From Euclidia mi (Eukaryota > Arthropoda > Insecta > Lepidoptera > Erebidae), in the NCBI GenBank assembly GCA_944739405.2, contig OX123185.2, forward strand, positions 8,181,840 through 8,245,839: a stretch of 64,000 bases of DNA, written 5' to 3'. Below the pieces are notes generated by a model, which did not search any database, was not told where the DNA came from, and worked only from the letters and a program-made list of their open reading frames with translations. The position numbers were made by a program, and so were the translations under genes. This document shows positions 57,786-64,000 of this stretch, piece after piece. Positions within the stretch are counted from its first letter, which is position 1, and the number at the start of each line of letters is the position of its first letter.

Positions 57786-57927
57786 TTATGAATTATATAA
57801 TTGTTTTATCCACAACTAGCTTTTGCCTCTGACTTCGTCGACATGGAACTTGAACCCACGGTCACTCGGATTCCAGGTGATGCGGACGTATCGAGATAAA
57901 GCAGATTGACTGCACGTGTAGTGTTCG

Positions 57928-58048
57928 ATCGATTAATATAAATGTGTTCTGACTTCTGCGTCACTCAACTCGCTTCGCTCGTTTCGCGACGCAGACGCCT
58001 CCAATAATACCTACTTTTGTTATCTGCGATCCGTTTTATTCACGATAT
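57928..58048 (+). repeat. Viral-flank subrepeat, copy 2, with hairpin
   Basis: Partner of 55,932-56,060. Contains the hairpin TCTGCGTC/GACGCAGA (57,955-57,962 with 57,988-57,995) around ACTCAACTCGCTTCGCTCG. It ends 246 bases before the last viral gene. Confidence 0.65.
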
Positions 58049-58293
58049 AGATTATTAACATTATGTTTTCAGCTTAGAATAATAACACCTATTCTAAGGT
58101 TTTCAGGTTAGGAATTTAACTCCTTGTCTTAGTGACCAATGTAACTGTTCTCTTTGCTGAGTTTTTTATTGTGCTTATGAATGTGTATCAATTCATGTAA
58201 TATTCCAATCATAGTATATATTAAAACTAAATGGGTATGTTAGTGAGTATAGGAAACGATTTAGTAAAATGAAACAATCCATATTGTATCTTT
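58049..58293. other. Spacer downstream of the viral gene block
   Basis: AT-rich. Minus-strand transcripts from the viral block would enter it. No polyadenylation signal stands out. Confidence 0.35.
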
Positions 58294-58770
58294 TTAAAAA
58301 AGTTTATTATCAAAGCACCATTTTTTTAAGCACATAACATTTTTTAATGCACATATTGAGTCATGATAGATACAATTGTACAAATCTCCGGAATATTTAT
58401 AGCGATCATATAGAGTTAACAAATTAGGACAACCTTTATCTTCTAAATTAATTACATTAACACTATTTAAAATATTTTTCAACCATGACACTTTTTCAAG
58501 ACCTTTAACGAAAACACACTTATCTTTTAAGATATCTAAAACTAAATATTGATAATTTGAGTAAGGTATAAATCCTTCGCTCCAGTATATTTTTCTATTA
58601 CGCTCAATCCAGCAAACTTGTTGTCTTTCCGATTTAGTCAAATCGTAAAAAGGAAATGGCGGTTTGATTAAAAACACTTGCAGGCTTTGATTACACCATA
58701 TAGCAATTTCTTTTATTATAAATTCATTTGCTTCTGTTTTAAAGCCTTGGATGTCTACAATAGCAGTCAT
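58294..58770 (-). CDS. Conserved Maverick/adintovirus-type protein of unknown function (158 aa)
   Basis: Starts at the ATG at 58,770, which overlaps the capsid-gene stop by four bases (ATGA). The N-terminus AIVDIQGF is followed by NEFIIKEIAIW and KPPFPFYDLTKSERQQVCW, with later tryptophan and cysteine positions. The first block looks like the opening strand of a DEDD/RNase H-like exonuclease with an acidic residue and glycine, but I cannot identify a full set of catalytic residues, so the activity is not established. I associate similar proteins with virus-like elements in arthropod genomes. The frame is intact. A 133-bp duplicate lies at 57,099-57,231. Confidence 0.6.
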   Translation of the reverse strand: MTAIVDIQGFKTEANEFIIKEIAIWCNQSLQVFLIKPPFPFYDLTKSERQQVCWIERNRKIYWSEGFIPYSNYQYLVLDILKDKCVFVKGLEKVSWLKNILNSVNVINLEDKGCPNLLTLYDRYKYSGDLYNCIYHDSICALKNVMCLKKWCFDNKLF

Positions 58771-59948
58771 GATAATCTACGCACGATGTTGCTCAGAGGT
58801 TTGTATTCCACAAGTCGGTCGTTTATAATCAAACAGTATGCAGTTGTCTTATCTGGTATTTGTGTTGAACATTCAAATTCCAATCTTACATCCACTGGAC
58901 CAGTTTTTAAACTATCGTTTTGCCTCGAGCAGTCTAAGATGAAGACTGGGGCCTTTTCTTTGAAATCCTGCAGATCAAGCAACGGTTCTACCGGAGAGTT
59001 GTAATACGACTGGCGAAATTTCACATACATTTCATATAATATACTATATTTGTCCTCACAAAACTTTAAAGATAAAGGCTCATAAGGATAATATTGCGAA
59101 TTTAAAAAGAGCGTAACATTTGTCACATCACAATGATCAAATACCGAACTGTCTTTAGTTCTATTATTTTTCCTATTAGTTTGCAAGCAAAAAATGACAT
59201 ACCGAGGCTTTTCTAATTGAGAAGCAGTCTTTACTGACCAAGAATGCTTTGTGGTTTTAGGTAGTAAAGGATACTCATATAAATCCCAATTTCTAAAGGC
59301 CATCTGAATAGGTTTATCTCTTTCTAAGTGCTTTAAAAGTATTAAACGTTCTCGATCGGAAACTTTTATATGTGGTACTCTCCATTGAATTCTCACTTCA
59401 TCAGTAAGAATAATACTATTTAAGTTAGAATTACTCCTATTCAATATAAGTTCGTGTTTACAATTTATCACAATTTTATTGTAATCCTCTGCAAACCCTA
59501 AAATCTTATTTAAGGGCACCACAACGCTAAAATGTCCATCACTTTGGAATCCGTTTAAATTCCAACCCCATAATGCAGAAACTTTACTTTCTGCTTCATT
59601 AAATGATATGTATGACTTTATTGTTGATGTTATTCCAGAATTTTTTATACGATCTATTTCAATTCCATTCATTTCGTACCTGATGTCTTGGAACAAGTAC
59701 ATAACAGGGTTATTAGTAAACGTAACAGCTTTCTTGATCTGATGCCCATCCTTATCGAACAGCTTTGCTTGACCTTCGATGTAGATGGAACTGGCTGATG
59801 GTAGCACGTATATATCTTGCTGGTGTATGGGGATTCTAATTTCATCGTTTTCTCTAAAACTGTTATTGTAGGGATTGTATGAATGGATTTCATAACTTTC
59901 GATCGAACTATCAAAGTGTGGTAAATCGGTAATCTGTAGTATACTCAT
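58767..59948 (-). CDS. Major capsid protein, double jelly roll (393 aa)
   Basis: An intact frame from the ATG at 59,948. The length and pattern fit the double-jelly-roll capsid proteins of Maverick/Polinton, adintovirus and virophage groups. Strand-rich text opens with YEIHSYNPYN and IRIPIHQQDIYVLPSASSIY. The conserved VMYLFQDIRYEMNGIEID sits at the end of the first few strands (about residues 80-100). A second barrel follows from about residue 200, after DEVRIQWRVPHIKVSDRER. It would form the hexon-like capsomers. The start overlaps the preceding small gene by four bases, and the stop overlaps the next gene by four bases. No stop or frameshift is seen, unusual for an old genomic copy. Confidence 0.8.
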   Translation of the reverse strand: MSILQITDLPHFDSSIESYEIHSYNPYNNSFRENDEIRIPIHQQDIYVLPSASSIYIEGQAKLFDKDGHQIKKAVTFTNNPVMYLFQDIRYEMNGIEIDRIKNSGITSTIKSYISFNEAESKVSALWGWNLNGFQSDGHFSVVVPLNKILGFAEDYNKIVINCKHELILNRSNSNLNSIILTDEVRIQWRVPHIKVSDRERLILLKHLERDKPIQMAFRNWDLYEYPLLPKTTKHSWSVKTASQLEKPRYVIFCLQTNRKNNRTKDSSVFDHCDVTNVTLFLNSQYYPYEPLSLKFCEDKYSILYEMYVKFRQSYYNSPVEPLLDLQDFKEKAPVFILDCSRQNDSLKTGPVDVRLEFECSTQIPDKTTAYCLIINDRLVEYKPLSNIVRRLS

Positions 59949-60091
59949 ACTTTAAACCCTAAATCTTTAAGAAAATCTTTATTTGATTTAGTCAATTTCT
60001 TCACGTTTTTCTTACGTCTGTGCACCTTTATGGTCGTTGACGGAATAGGACGTTTTATTTTCACTGAAGGGTTTTTATAATATACTATCAT
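59945..60091 (-). CDS. Small basic protein (48 aa) between penton and capsid genes
   Basis: ATG at 60,091-60,089, stop TGA at 59,947-59,945. The protein is strongly basic (15 Lys/Arg of 48) with VHRRKKNVKK at about residues 23-32 and a C-terminal KSNKDFLKDLGFKV. It has no membrane segment. Its start overlaps the penton stop and its stop overlaps the capsid start, each by ATGA, so its reading frame is fixed on both sides. The charge suggests DNA binding, nuclear targeting or a core protein, but this is inference only. Confidence 0.7.
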   Translation of the reverse strand: MIVYYKNPSVKIKRPIPSTTIKVHRRKKNVKKLTKSNKDFLKDLGFKV

Positions 60092-60501
60092 TTTGCTTGT
60101 CTTAAATGAAGACGTAATTGAATATTTTCTTCACCAAAGTCAATACGGTAACCAAACTGATCTACTATCCTAACAGATATGGATGAAATTATATTTTTGT
60201 TAACTGGAAAGTAAATAACGTTCTGAGGTATTTCTATGTAGCCGTGACTTGGAGCAGTATCAGATATAAATTCATGAATAAAATGAGTCGGTAATCCGTT
60301 GCAGTATGAACCGTGTACAAGATCACATTCAATTCTGATAACAGCTGTTAAACTGCTGTTATTAACGGGCACATTCGGTCTTGTTTTTAATACTGAAAAG
60401 TATAGTAAACCGCACTCGTACTGATCAGATAAATGAAGAGGTGGTTGAAAATACGAAATCAGTTCCGATTTATTTCCAGAGATGGTAACCGTAGTAGACA
60501 T
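60088..60501 (-). CDS. Penton-like minor capsid protein (137 aa)
   Basis: An intact frame from the ATG at 60,501. Its size and beta-strand-rich composition suit a single jelly roll. Visible blocks are YECGLLYFSVLKTRPNVP, YIEIPQNVIYFPVN and SVRIVDQFGYRIDFGEENI, ending LRLHLRQAK. Its position beside the major capsid gene fits the minor (penton) capsid protein of adinto- and Maverick-type elements. It begins 33 bases after the protease stop and ends in an ATGA overlap with the small basic gene. The function is inferred from context and fold impression. Confidence 0.6.
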   Translation of the reverse strand: MSTTVTISGNKSELISYFQPPLHLSDQYECGLLYFSVLKTRPNVPVNNSSLTAVIRIECDLVHGSYCNGLPTHFIHEFISDTAPSHGYIEIPQNVIYFPVNKNIISSISVRIVDQFGYRIDFGEENIQLRLHLRQAK

Positions 60502-60534
60502 GCTTGCATACTGAACTCTTTTAGATGATCCTTT

Positions 60535-60945
60535 TTATTTTATTTCATGATTATACCAAAAATTCTTTAAGAAATTTAAACATAAATGTCCACAATTGAA
60601 GGGGTGATCACGTTGTATATTTTCATAATTATATTGAATGTTAGAACCTACATATTTTATAAATTCCTTCGGAGGTTTAAGATTTCCATAACTGTCAAAA
60701 TACTCAACATAATTATTATATTTTGCATAGGCTACCCAATGAGAACCAGGATTTTTTGAACTATCCAAATTAATAACTTCACATTCTTTTTTATAAGAAC
60801 ATTTAGGGAGCTCATCTCTCATAAAGACACCTCTAAAATAAGGAATTCTATTCCCGTACTTTAAAATGTCAATGTTAGTTAAGGCCCGTTTGGGTAGCCG
60901 ATATCTTAGTTTTTTTCTTTTGATACGAAAATTCCAAGGCCGCCT
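60535..60945 (-). CDS. Adenain-like cysteine protease, reached only by -1 frameshift
   Basis: The frame is open from 60,945 to the stop at 60,535, but its first ATG is at 60,822, inside conserved protease sequence (YFRGVFMRDELP). Numbering from that Met, candidate catalytic residues are His28 (GSHWVAY), Asp43 (EYFDSYG), Gln70 (ENIQ) and Cys77 (FNCGHL). The Gln-to-Cys spacing of seven equals that of adenovirus protease. Adenains cleave virion precursor proteins. The 41 codons before the ATG contain no other ATG, and the N-terminal segment before FRGVF is normally part of the fold, so an ATG start at 60,822 would give a truncated enzyme. The frame is -1 relative to the preceding gene, joined at the slip site 60,909-60,915. 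A single-base loss in the seven-A run of a former fusion gene is the alternative. Confidence 0.8.
   Translation of the reverse strand, partial: RRPWNFRIKRKKLRYRLPKRALTNIDILKYGNRIPYFRGVFMRDELPKCSYKKECEVINLDSSKNPGSHWVAYAKYNNYVEYFDSYGNLKPPKEFIKYVGSNIQYNYENIQRDHPFNCGHLCLNFLKNFWYNHEIK
60906..60915 (-). promoter_or_regulatory. Candidate -1 frameshift site between the PLA2 gene and the protease
   Basis: Minus strand GAA AAA AAC TAA: heptamer A-AAA-AAC at 60,909-60,915 in the correct phase, touching the stop at 60,906-60,908. The -1 frame leads directly into the protease. A short CCC/GGG pairing (CCCAAACGGG, about ten bases beyond the stop) is available as a weak downstream stem. Confidence 0.6.
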
Positions 60946-61682
60946 TTATGTGGTTTAAGGTGTAGTCCTTTCCCAATACATAGAGCTTCAATTTTTTCAT
61001 TATGTCTTCTCGATTCTTCATACAGCTTTTTAGCCATTTTGAATTCATTTATGGTTTTAGCAATACCAGCTGCACCGCCTGCTAAAGCTCTCGCAGCTGA
61101 TAATCCCGCAAAAATAGGAATCAAAGATAATACTCCCCCAGTTTTTGGAATAGGAATAACGCGAGGGAGCTTAATCGATGAATCATCAGCCAATTCTCTA
61201 GTAGCGGCAATAGCTAATTCTATTGCCATTTTCTTGCTCTTAGGTTTTAATTTTTTGATATGCCTTTTTGCTTTTGTAATAACAGATTTTAATTTACTTT
61301 TTAACCCTTTTCCAGGTGTAATTTTTGTAGAATGCTTTTTGTCCAAACCAGAACCAGTTTTAATTTTTGCTGACATAGCCTTACTTACTAAGCGTGCCGC
61401 GAGTTTTTCAGCTATACTGGCATCGGAAGCAACCGCTCGCTCTTTCGCCATTTTTAACAAAATTAAATCAGCCTTATGACGATCCTTTAAGTTTGATGAC
61501 TTGTGATATGCAATATCGTGATCTTTGCAGTATTCGTCCAACTTATTTACGCCGTTATCTCCTTTCGTTAGTCTTTTTATTAATTTAGTACCTGGGCCAC
61601 AGTAATTATATCCTGGTAAGTGTAATTCAAATGGTAAATTATTAATAAGCCAATTGAGAAGACTACTCTCTCCAAAACACAT
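60906..61682 (-). CDS. Phospholipase A2 domain plus adenovirus pVI/pX-like minor virion protein (258 aa)
   Basis: ATG at 61,682. The N-terminal domain has the calcium loop YCGPG (residues 27-31) and the catalytic HD pair in CKDHDIAY (His55-Asp56), the signature of parvovirus VP1-type phospholipase A2, which helps virions escape endosomes. A lysine-rich linker follows (about residues 100-155). Then comes a glycine/alanine-rich, membrane-active-looking segment (GGVLSLIPIFAGLSAARAL, about 185-203) and a C-terminal GKGLHLKPHKGGLGIFV. This layout is typical of virion proteins of adintovirus-like elements. The frame is intact and its stop adjoins the slip site for the protease. Confidence 0.8.
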   Translation of the reverse strand: MCFGESSLLNWLINNLPFELHLPGYNYCGPGTKLIKRLTKGDNGVNKLDEYCKDHDIAYHKSSNLKDRHKADLILLKMAKERAVASDASIAEKLAARLVSKAMSAKIKTGSGLDKKHSTKITPGKGLKSKLKSVITKAKRHIKKLKPKSKKMAIELAIAATRELADDSSIKLPRVIPIPKTGGVLSLIPIFAGLSAARALAGGAAGIAKTINEFKMAKKLYEESRRHNEKIEALCIGKGLHLKPHKGGLGIFVSKEKN

Positions 61683-61756
61683 TATAAGACTGATGATTCC
61701 GGTTTGAATACTTTAATAAATAGTTATGTGATTCGAGTTTGTTAATATTATTTTAT

Positions 61757-62686
61757 TTATAATATTACATTTGATTTATCAATCCAACTGCTTTCAGCTG
61801 AAGACAAACCTAACCATTTTACTAAAACCCTGTTACCTTTTCTTCTAAGAACTTTCTCGACTAGATATATATTGGGATGTTTTGTTTTTTGAAGTTCTTG
61901 TGTATAAAATGCTCCTAAAATAGGCAGACCTCTGAAAGTGTCTTCAATTAAGTAAGTTATAGGAGTTGTATTTTGTATTTTACGAATTTTAAATATTTCT
62001 GTTGACCAGTTGGGAGTATAACCTTTTTCAAATGTACCTTTGTATTTACTGATACGCACATAATCACCTACTTTGTACTTGCTTTTTAAATTATCATTTT
62101 TTGGCAACTTTAAATACCTTTCTAGTATCAGTTTTTTATTCATATTGTTCACATTAGCAGGGATTTCATTAATAGTGCGATGGTGAGTGTGATTGTATTT
62201 GTAAATAACATCATTGAGGGTATTATTTACCCAATTGTAATTGCCTTTTAAACTAAATTCCTTATAGATTTTAGATTTCAATGTTCTGATAAATCGTTCC
62301 ACTATTGAAGCTTTTTTTGTTGAGAAGGTTGAATAATGGTTAATATGAAACGATTTCATAAGCTTCTGAAATTTGTTATTATAAAATTCTGTTCCATTAT
62401 CGGTTTGCAGATTTTTAGGAACACGCCCTTTATCCAACAAAGTTTTGAAAGAGTTATACACATCTTCTTTGCTTTTACTTCTCATAGGAAAGGCCCAAGC
62501 ATATTTCGAAAATGAATCAATAACGGTAAGAATATATCTATAATTTTTATTTTCTTTTGAAATTGATTGCAAATCAATTAAGTCTGCTTGCCACAAGTCA
62601 TCTATATCTCTCATAACAACATGTCTTCGCGGATAGTTCACTCTCGCATTTTTATGAATTTCGTTTACCACGTCAGCTTTGCTCAT
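61757..62686 (-). CDS. Retrovirus-type integrase with C-terminal chromodomain (Maverick/Polinton type)
   Basis: The ATG at 62,686 follows an in-frame TGA; a GTG two codons upstream is less likely. Counting from that GTG, the catalytic triad is Asp37 (LWQADLIDL), Asp98 (LQTDNGTEF) and Glu132 (ASIVERFIRTLK). A beta-rich DNA-binding region follows (YKVGDYVRISKYKGTFEKGY). The last 40 residues form a chromodomain (VEKVLRRKGNRVLVKWLGL, then SSWIDKSNVIL) that may direct insertion to marked chromatin. It would join element ends to host DNA. The frame is intact. It lies 74 bases upstream of the PLA2 gene on the same strand. Confidence 0.88.
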   Translation of the reverse strand: MSKADVVNEIHKNARVNYPRRHVVMRDIDDLWQADLIDLQSISKENKNYRYILTVIDSFSKYAWAFPMRSKSKEDVYNSFKTLLDKGRVPKNLQTDNGTEFYNNKFQKLMKSFHINHYSTFSTKKASIVERFIRTLKSKIYKEFSLKGNYNWVNNTLNDVIYKYNHTHHRTINEIPANVNNMNKKLILERYLKLPKNDNLKSKYKVGDYVRISKYKGTFEKGYTPNWSTEIFKIRKIQNTTPITYLIEDTFRGLPILGAFYTQELQKTKHPNIYLVEKVLRRKGNRVLVKWLGLSSAESSWIDKSNVIL

Positions 62687-62763
62687 GTTCACAACTCAGT
62701 AGGTATGTTTGTCTCGAATTCTGCTATAATACTGAATAAAAAGCATATTATTAGGACTATTTA

Positions 62764-63921
62764 TTATTTAATTATGTCAGCTTCTTTTAACTCTTCGATT
62801 ATTGATAAAATTTCATTATCATGATTTGTATTACCAGCATCTCGGGAAGCAATTAATAGTTTCAATCTTTCAACCAGTTCGTTAGGATCGTCCCAATATA
62901 CCAAGTCAGTGCTATTTTTGTATTTCTTTAACGTTGGTAAGCTTCCTCCTAATTTCAAATTCAAAATTCAAATTCAAATTCAAAATCGTTTATTCATTTG
63001 GGTCACAATGTGACGCTTATGAACGTCAAAATAATAAATTTATAAAATAATTACTTAAAGACTCTACATTTACATTTACTGCCACGTTCGCAAAGCAATA
63101 GGTAGAACCATGAGAAAGAACGGGCAATAAAACTCACGGTCACTCTTTTTCTTCGCCAGGTTTTGCATAATACACATAATTTACATTTTGTATTTAGTGA
63201 CAATATTATTGTTTGACGATTCAGAAGACAATGGTTTGATTATTTCACGATATTTTATACCTTTATCGCCTCTAATTTGCCCATTAGGGTTGAAATCTCT
63301 CTTATGTGCATTTGTATAATGCAACATATCTTTATAGACATGTTTATCTTTGCTCGATATTTGTTTCAAATCAGGTTTTCTTCGAAGTAAAAGTTCTTTT
63401 AAACCAGGGGTTAAATTGAAGCTTTTGTCACCAACTTTAATTAAAATGGTATTATCATTATTTGCACTATCTATTTTAGAAAACGAAACTATTGAATTAC
63501 CCATTAATATTTTTTTGTTTTCACTCCTTATTCCAAATGGTATGTTTAGGTCATAAATATCATGGATATCACGACCCTCTAATGATATTTCTAAATCATC
63601 CGGTAATTCCGTCTGGGGAGGCTTTTTAACGTTCAGTACAGAATTCAGTTCTGGGTCATAGCATTCTTCAAACTTAGTAGATGAGCTAGTATTAATGTCA
63701 CCTAATTCCACGTCTTCAAAATTAGAGTGTGTATTTTCAAAATTTTGTATTTTTTCTAATGTTTTATTTGAATCAACTAGAGTTTTAAGGGGATCTGTGA
63801 CAGGTTTTAACATTTTTTCAAGTGATAAGTTCGTAGAGTGTTCCTGGTTTTTCATTTGTTTTATTTTATTCTTTATGGAGTCTACAGACTTCATTAATTC
63901 TATTTTAATATTTTTCTCCAT
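62764..63921 (-). pseudogene. Conserved viral gene of unknown function, split by a LINE insertion
   Basis: The 5' part (63,921-63,181) begins with coiled-coil-prone, charged sequence. It includes PFGIRSENKKILMGNSIV and a block with LTPGLKELLLRRKPD, YKDMLHYTNAHKRDFNP and GIKYREIIKPL. The 3' part (62,955-62,764) carries TDLVYWDDPNELVERLKLLI and DNEILSIIEELKEADIIK. The two parts look like one protein, because blocks of this wording normally occur in one chain in arthropod Maverick-like elements. They are separated by 225 bases of LINE 3' end, which also adds an immediate stop. Function unknown. It is the only clearly broken gene of the block. Confidence 0.7.
62956..63180 (-). mobile_element. LINE 3'-end insertion inside the viral gene
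   Basis: Matches the 3' untranslated end of the LINE at 30,115-30,330: GGTCACAATGTGACGCTTAT, GAACGTCAA, TCTACATTTACATTTACTG, TTCGCAAAGCAATAGG and GAACGGGCAATAAAACTC. It ends in a (TTTGAA)n-type tail at 62,956-62,985. An AAATTA-like short direct repeat may be the target duplication, but it is ambiguous. Confidence 0.85.
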
Positions 63922-64000
63922 GTTATACTTATTAACAACTGTATTCAGCTAAATAACAAATTATACTGAATTTGATTTGCCATGTTAATTACTTATATAT
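63922..64000. other. Right edge of the window, upstream of the viral block
   Basis: AT-rich, with no open frame of note. It may hold the promoter of the minus-strand gene block or a spacer to further viral genes outside the window. Confidence 0.3.

Noticed and set aside
60535..60822. Protease starting at the ATG at 60,822
   Set aside because: The ATG lies inside a conserved block, and the frame upstream still encodes protease-like sequence, so this start would remove part of the fold.
61039..61479. Plus-strand 146-codon frame
   Set aside because: Antisense shadow of the PLA2/minor virion gene, whose motifs are clear on the minus strand.

Overview
The window looks like a repeat-dense stretch of an insect nuclear genome, most likely a moth or butterfly. 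The reasons are the AT-rich sequence, several families of tRNA-headed SINEs, LINE tails ending in GATGATGATG-type repeats, Tc1/mariner and Harbinger-type DNA transposons, and no bacterial-style genes. I found no convincing host protein-coding gene. Almost everything recognisable is a mobile element, a broken piece of one, or an integrated virus-like element. The taxonomic call is an inference from repeat style, not a measured result.

Layout. 1-5614 (minus strand): a Ty3/gypsy-type LTR retrotransposon with its 5' LTR, primer-binding site, gag and pol. Pol lies in the -1 frame behind an A-AAA-AAC slip site that abuts the gag stop, and it carries only two nonsense codons. 5615-33,800: dispersed debris. 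It holds LINE fragments (7.4-8.3, 11.8-12.4, 26.0-26.2, 30.1-31.1 kb), a deleted DDE transposase (8.3 kb), a deleted mariner-like element with both ends (19.9-20.6 kb), a Harbinger-type transposase remnant (23.9 kb), two copies of a nested-palindrome MITE (11.2 and 18.2 kb) and many SINEs.

33,815-44,249: a large inverted duplication. Two arms of about 3.76 kb face each other across a 625-bp spacer. Each arm holds the same broken LINE plus about 1.1 kb of flanking DNA. The right arm was later hit by a second LINE (38,801-41,060) with a 7-bp target-site duplication, and this insertion created a chimeric 810-codon open frame. 44,250-54,700: more SINEs, a seven-unit degenerate tandem array (47.6-48.3 kb) and a Harbinger-type MITE inside an older repeat, whose empty site is visible at 13.9 kb.

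54,700-58,290: SINEs mixed with recurring hairpins and subrepeats, plus a 133-bp second copy of part of a viral gene. 58,294-63,921 (minus strand): a compact gene block of a Maverick/Polinton or adintovirus-like element. In transcription order it has a conserved gene of unknown function split by a LINE insertion, a chromodomain integrase, a phospholipase A2/minor virion protein, an adenain-like protease, a penton-like protein, a 48-residue basic protein, a double-jelly-roll major capsid protein and a small protein of unknown function. The protease frame has no usable start codon and sits in the -1 frame after an A-AAA-AAC heptamer touching the preceding stop. The last four genes are joined by three consecutive 4-base ATGA overlaps. 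Together these suggest that the block is read from a polycistronic message with translational recoding. No DNA polymerase or packaging ATPase is in view, so the element either continues past the right edge or is incomplete.
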